From the NCBI RefSeq assembly GCF_008124875.1, contig NZ_VNIA01000004.1, positions 62,001-126,000 of the forward strand: 64,000 bases of DNA, written 5' to 3'. This document shows, in pieces, positions 62,764-64,000 of this stretch. Within the stretch, counting starts at the first letter, position 1; each line of letters starts with the position of its first letter. This DNA is from Tenacibaculum adriaticum. GTDB taxonomy: Bacteria > Bacteroidota > Bacteroidia > Flavobacteriales > Flavobacteriaceae. The position numbers and the translations under genes are program-made. The notes under the pieces are model-generated. The model made no database searches. It was not told the origin of the DNA and saw only the letters and a list, made by a program, of their open reading frames with translations.

Positions 62764-63588
62764 ATGAAAAAAAATTACTTTCTATTTTTATTAATTTTAA
62801 CAATAAGTTACTCTGCATCAGCACAGCTTATTATTAACGAAGTTCTTTATGATCCACCTGCTGGAGCCGCAGGAGACGCTAACGGTGACGGAACTCGTGA
62901 CGCTACCGATGATGGATTCATAGAATTTGTAAATACTGGAGCTACTTCACTTGATGTTAGTGGTTACATGATATATGATAATGTAATTGCTGATGGAACA
63001 AGAACTTTAAGACATACAATTCCTTCAGGTACAATTTTACCAGCAAATGGGTTTCTTGTTGTTTTTGGAGGAGGAACACCAACTGGAGCTTTCGGAGGGG
63101 CAACTGTTATTGCCGATACAGGTTCAGCAGGATTAAGCTTGCAAAATTCAGGAGAGATCATTGAAATTGAAAATGCCTCTGGAACAGTAATTTTAACATT
63201 TGATTCTGATGCACTTTCTAATAATCCAGATGAGTCTTATACTAGAAATCCTGACATTACCGGGGATTTTGTTCAGCATAAAGATGCTGTAGCAGGGGTG
63301 TTGTTTTCTCCAGGAACATTCGCTGATGGATCAGTTCTATCAAATGAAGAGTTTAGTAAATTAGAATTATCAATATATCCAAACCCAGTAACTCAAAATC
63401 AAATCAACATTAAAACTCCTACTCAAGGATTAAAAACCATTGCTCTTTATGATATGAATGGAAGAAAAATGTTAGAGGAAGAGACTAATGGAGATGTTAT
63501 GGATGTTAGCAAAATTAAGCGAGGTTTATATTTACTTGAATTAAATATTGATAATAAAACTCAGACATCAAAAATAATTATTAAATAA
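62764..63588 (+). CDS. Lamin-tail-domain protein with type IX secretion sorting tail
   Basis: 274 residues from the ATG at 62764. The signal peptide ends SYSASAQ (~21). A lamin-tail (LTD) domain follows at once: LIINEVLYDPPAG, DGFIEFVNTG, DVSGYMIYDN and LPANGFLVVFGGG. The last ~75 residues are a Por secretion tail (type A): LELSIYPNPVTQNQINI, IALYDMNGRKML and LKRGLYLLELNI-like IKRGLYLLELNID. T9SS moves such proteins across the outer membrane and may attach them to the surface. The role is unknown; LTDs often occur on secreted nucleases and adhesins. Confidence 0.9.
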   Translation: MKKNYFLFLLILTISYSASAQLIINEVLYDPPAGAAGDANGDGTRDATDDGFIEFVNTGATSLDVSGYMIYDNVIADGTRTLRHTIPSGTILPANGFLVVFGGGTPTGAFGGATVIADTGSAGLSLQNSGEIIEIENASGTVILTFDSDALSNNPDESYTRNPDITGDFVQHKDAVAGVLFSPGTFADGSVLSNEEFSKLELSIYPNPVTQNQINIKTPTQGLKTIALYDMNGRKMLEEETNGDVMDVSKIKRGLYLLELNIDNKTQTSKIIIK

Positions 63589-63608
63589 ATTTTTTAAATT
63601 AAAAACTC

Positions 63609-64000
63609 ATGAAAATGAACACCAAAAACATTCCATTTAAATCTTTATGTTTTGTATTTCTCTTGGTTATATTTTTTTCTTGTACTACAGAAGACATCTC
63701 TCCAATATTAATTGAAGTTAGCAGTACAGAAACAAATTTACTTGAAGATGATGGAGCAATTACAGTAACAGCAACACTAAATGGACCAGCTGCAGAACAA
63801 CTTGTAATTCCTTTAACAATAGAAGGTACAGCTACAGTTGGAATTGATTATACATTATCGTCTTCACAAATTATAATTAGTGCAGGGACTAATTCGGGAG
63901 AAATTACATTAACAAGTATTCAAGATGATGAAGTTGAAGGAATAGAAACGATTAATATTATTGTTGGTGATACTTTTTTATCAACATTTGATATTAATAT
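63609..64000 (+). CDS. Calx-beta domain lipoprotein, partial (3' end outside window)
   Basis: 130 visible residues from the ATG at 63609 (or 63615). The lipobox is FFSC (Cys25). A Calx-beta domain follows: LLEDDGAITVTATL, IEGTATVGIDYTLSSSQIII and ITLTSIQDDEVEGIETI, the classical pattern of extracellular adhesive or matrix repeats. It lies 20 bp downstream of the LTD/T9SS gene and is probably co-transcribed. The remainder, possibly more repeats or an enzymatic domain, is not visible. Confidence 0.85.
   Translation, partial: MKMNTKNIPFKSLCFVFLLVIFFSCTTEDISPILIEVSSTETNLLEDDGAITVTATLNGPAAEQLVIPLTIEGTATVGIDYTLSSSQIIISAGTNSGEITLTSIQDDEVEGIETINIIVGDTFLSTFDIN

Noticed and set aside
1..64000. CRISPR arrays, insertion sequences, toxin-antitoxin or phage-defence genes
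   Set aside because: No spaced direct-repeat array, transposase, integrase or recognisable defence protein was seen on either strand.

Overview
The window is an AT-rich chromosomal segment from a member of the Bacteroidetes, almost certainly a marine-type Flavobacteriaceae. Supporting signs are SusC/SusD-like proteins, a fused CcoNO cbb3 oxidase, a fused ResB-CcsA (CcsBA) cytochrome c maturase, a type IX secretion C-terminal sorting tail, weak Shine-Dalgarno sequences, and promoters with the Bacteroidetes -7 element TAnnTTTG. No genus can be named from the sequence alone. No phage, transposase, integrase or CRISPR array is visible.

Layout. 1-1326: 5' part of a CapD/FlaA1-like polysaccharide dehydratase. 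1392-5159: small membrane protein and CcsBA. 5268-10492: a leftward operon udk - divIC/ftsB-like - mutA - mutB - psd. 10575-10648: tRNA-Thr. 10736-24240: a micro-oxic respiration block with cbb3 oxidase genes (ccoS-ccoNO-ccoQ-ccoP-ccoG-ccoH-TauE/SafE-like), a second operon ccoI-deoC-deoD-hemN, two universal-stress/CBS genes and two small unknown proteins. Four palindromes of the form ATGAT-N4-ATCAT lie 21-22 bp upstream of a -7 element at six promoters here, which looks like an FNR-type regulon.

24405-46252: a polysaccharide utilisation locus that reads as an N-glycan (high-mannose glycoprotein) system. It has three GH92 alpha-mannosidases, a GH130 enzyme, a glycosylasparaginase, a GHL10-type putative glycosidase, a CBM9-like lipoprotein, a sodium:solute symporter, a NagB/PIG-L deacetylase fusion, a SusC/SusD pair and a divergent LytS-type kinase with a LytTR regulator. 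The likely flow is: SusCD imports glycan or glycopeptide; periplasmic GH92 enzymes trim mannose; glycosylasparaginase frees the core sugar from Asn; the symporter imports small sugars; GH130 and NagB/PIG-L process the Man-GlcNAc core in the cytoplasm.

46338-46790: tRNA-Pro and a decayed SnoaL-like pseudogene. 46839-52896: a photoprotection/oxidative-stress cluster (photolyase, SRPBCC protein, TspO, glutathione peroxidase, GTP cyclohydrolase I, DUF2867-type SDR). 53205-58233: an Npt-like ADP/ATP-carrier-type transporter with a HEAT-repeat tail, between two beta-lactamase-fold serine hydrolases. 58359-62447: DASS anion transporter, lipoprotein esterase, and a MocR-like regulator that has lost its PLP lysine. 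62764-64000: a T9SS-exported lamin-tail-domain protein and the start of a Calx-beta lipoprotein.

Start codons were moved inward from the longest possible frame wherever a signal peptide, a conserved N-terminus or a promoter element required it.
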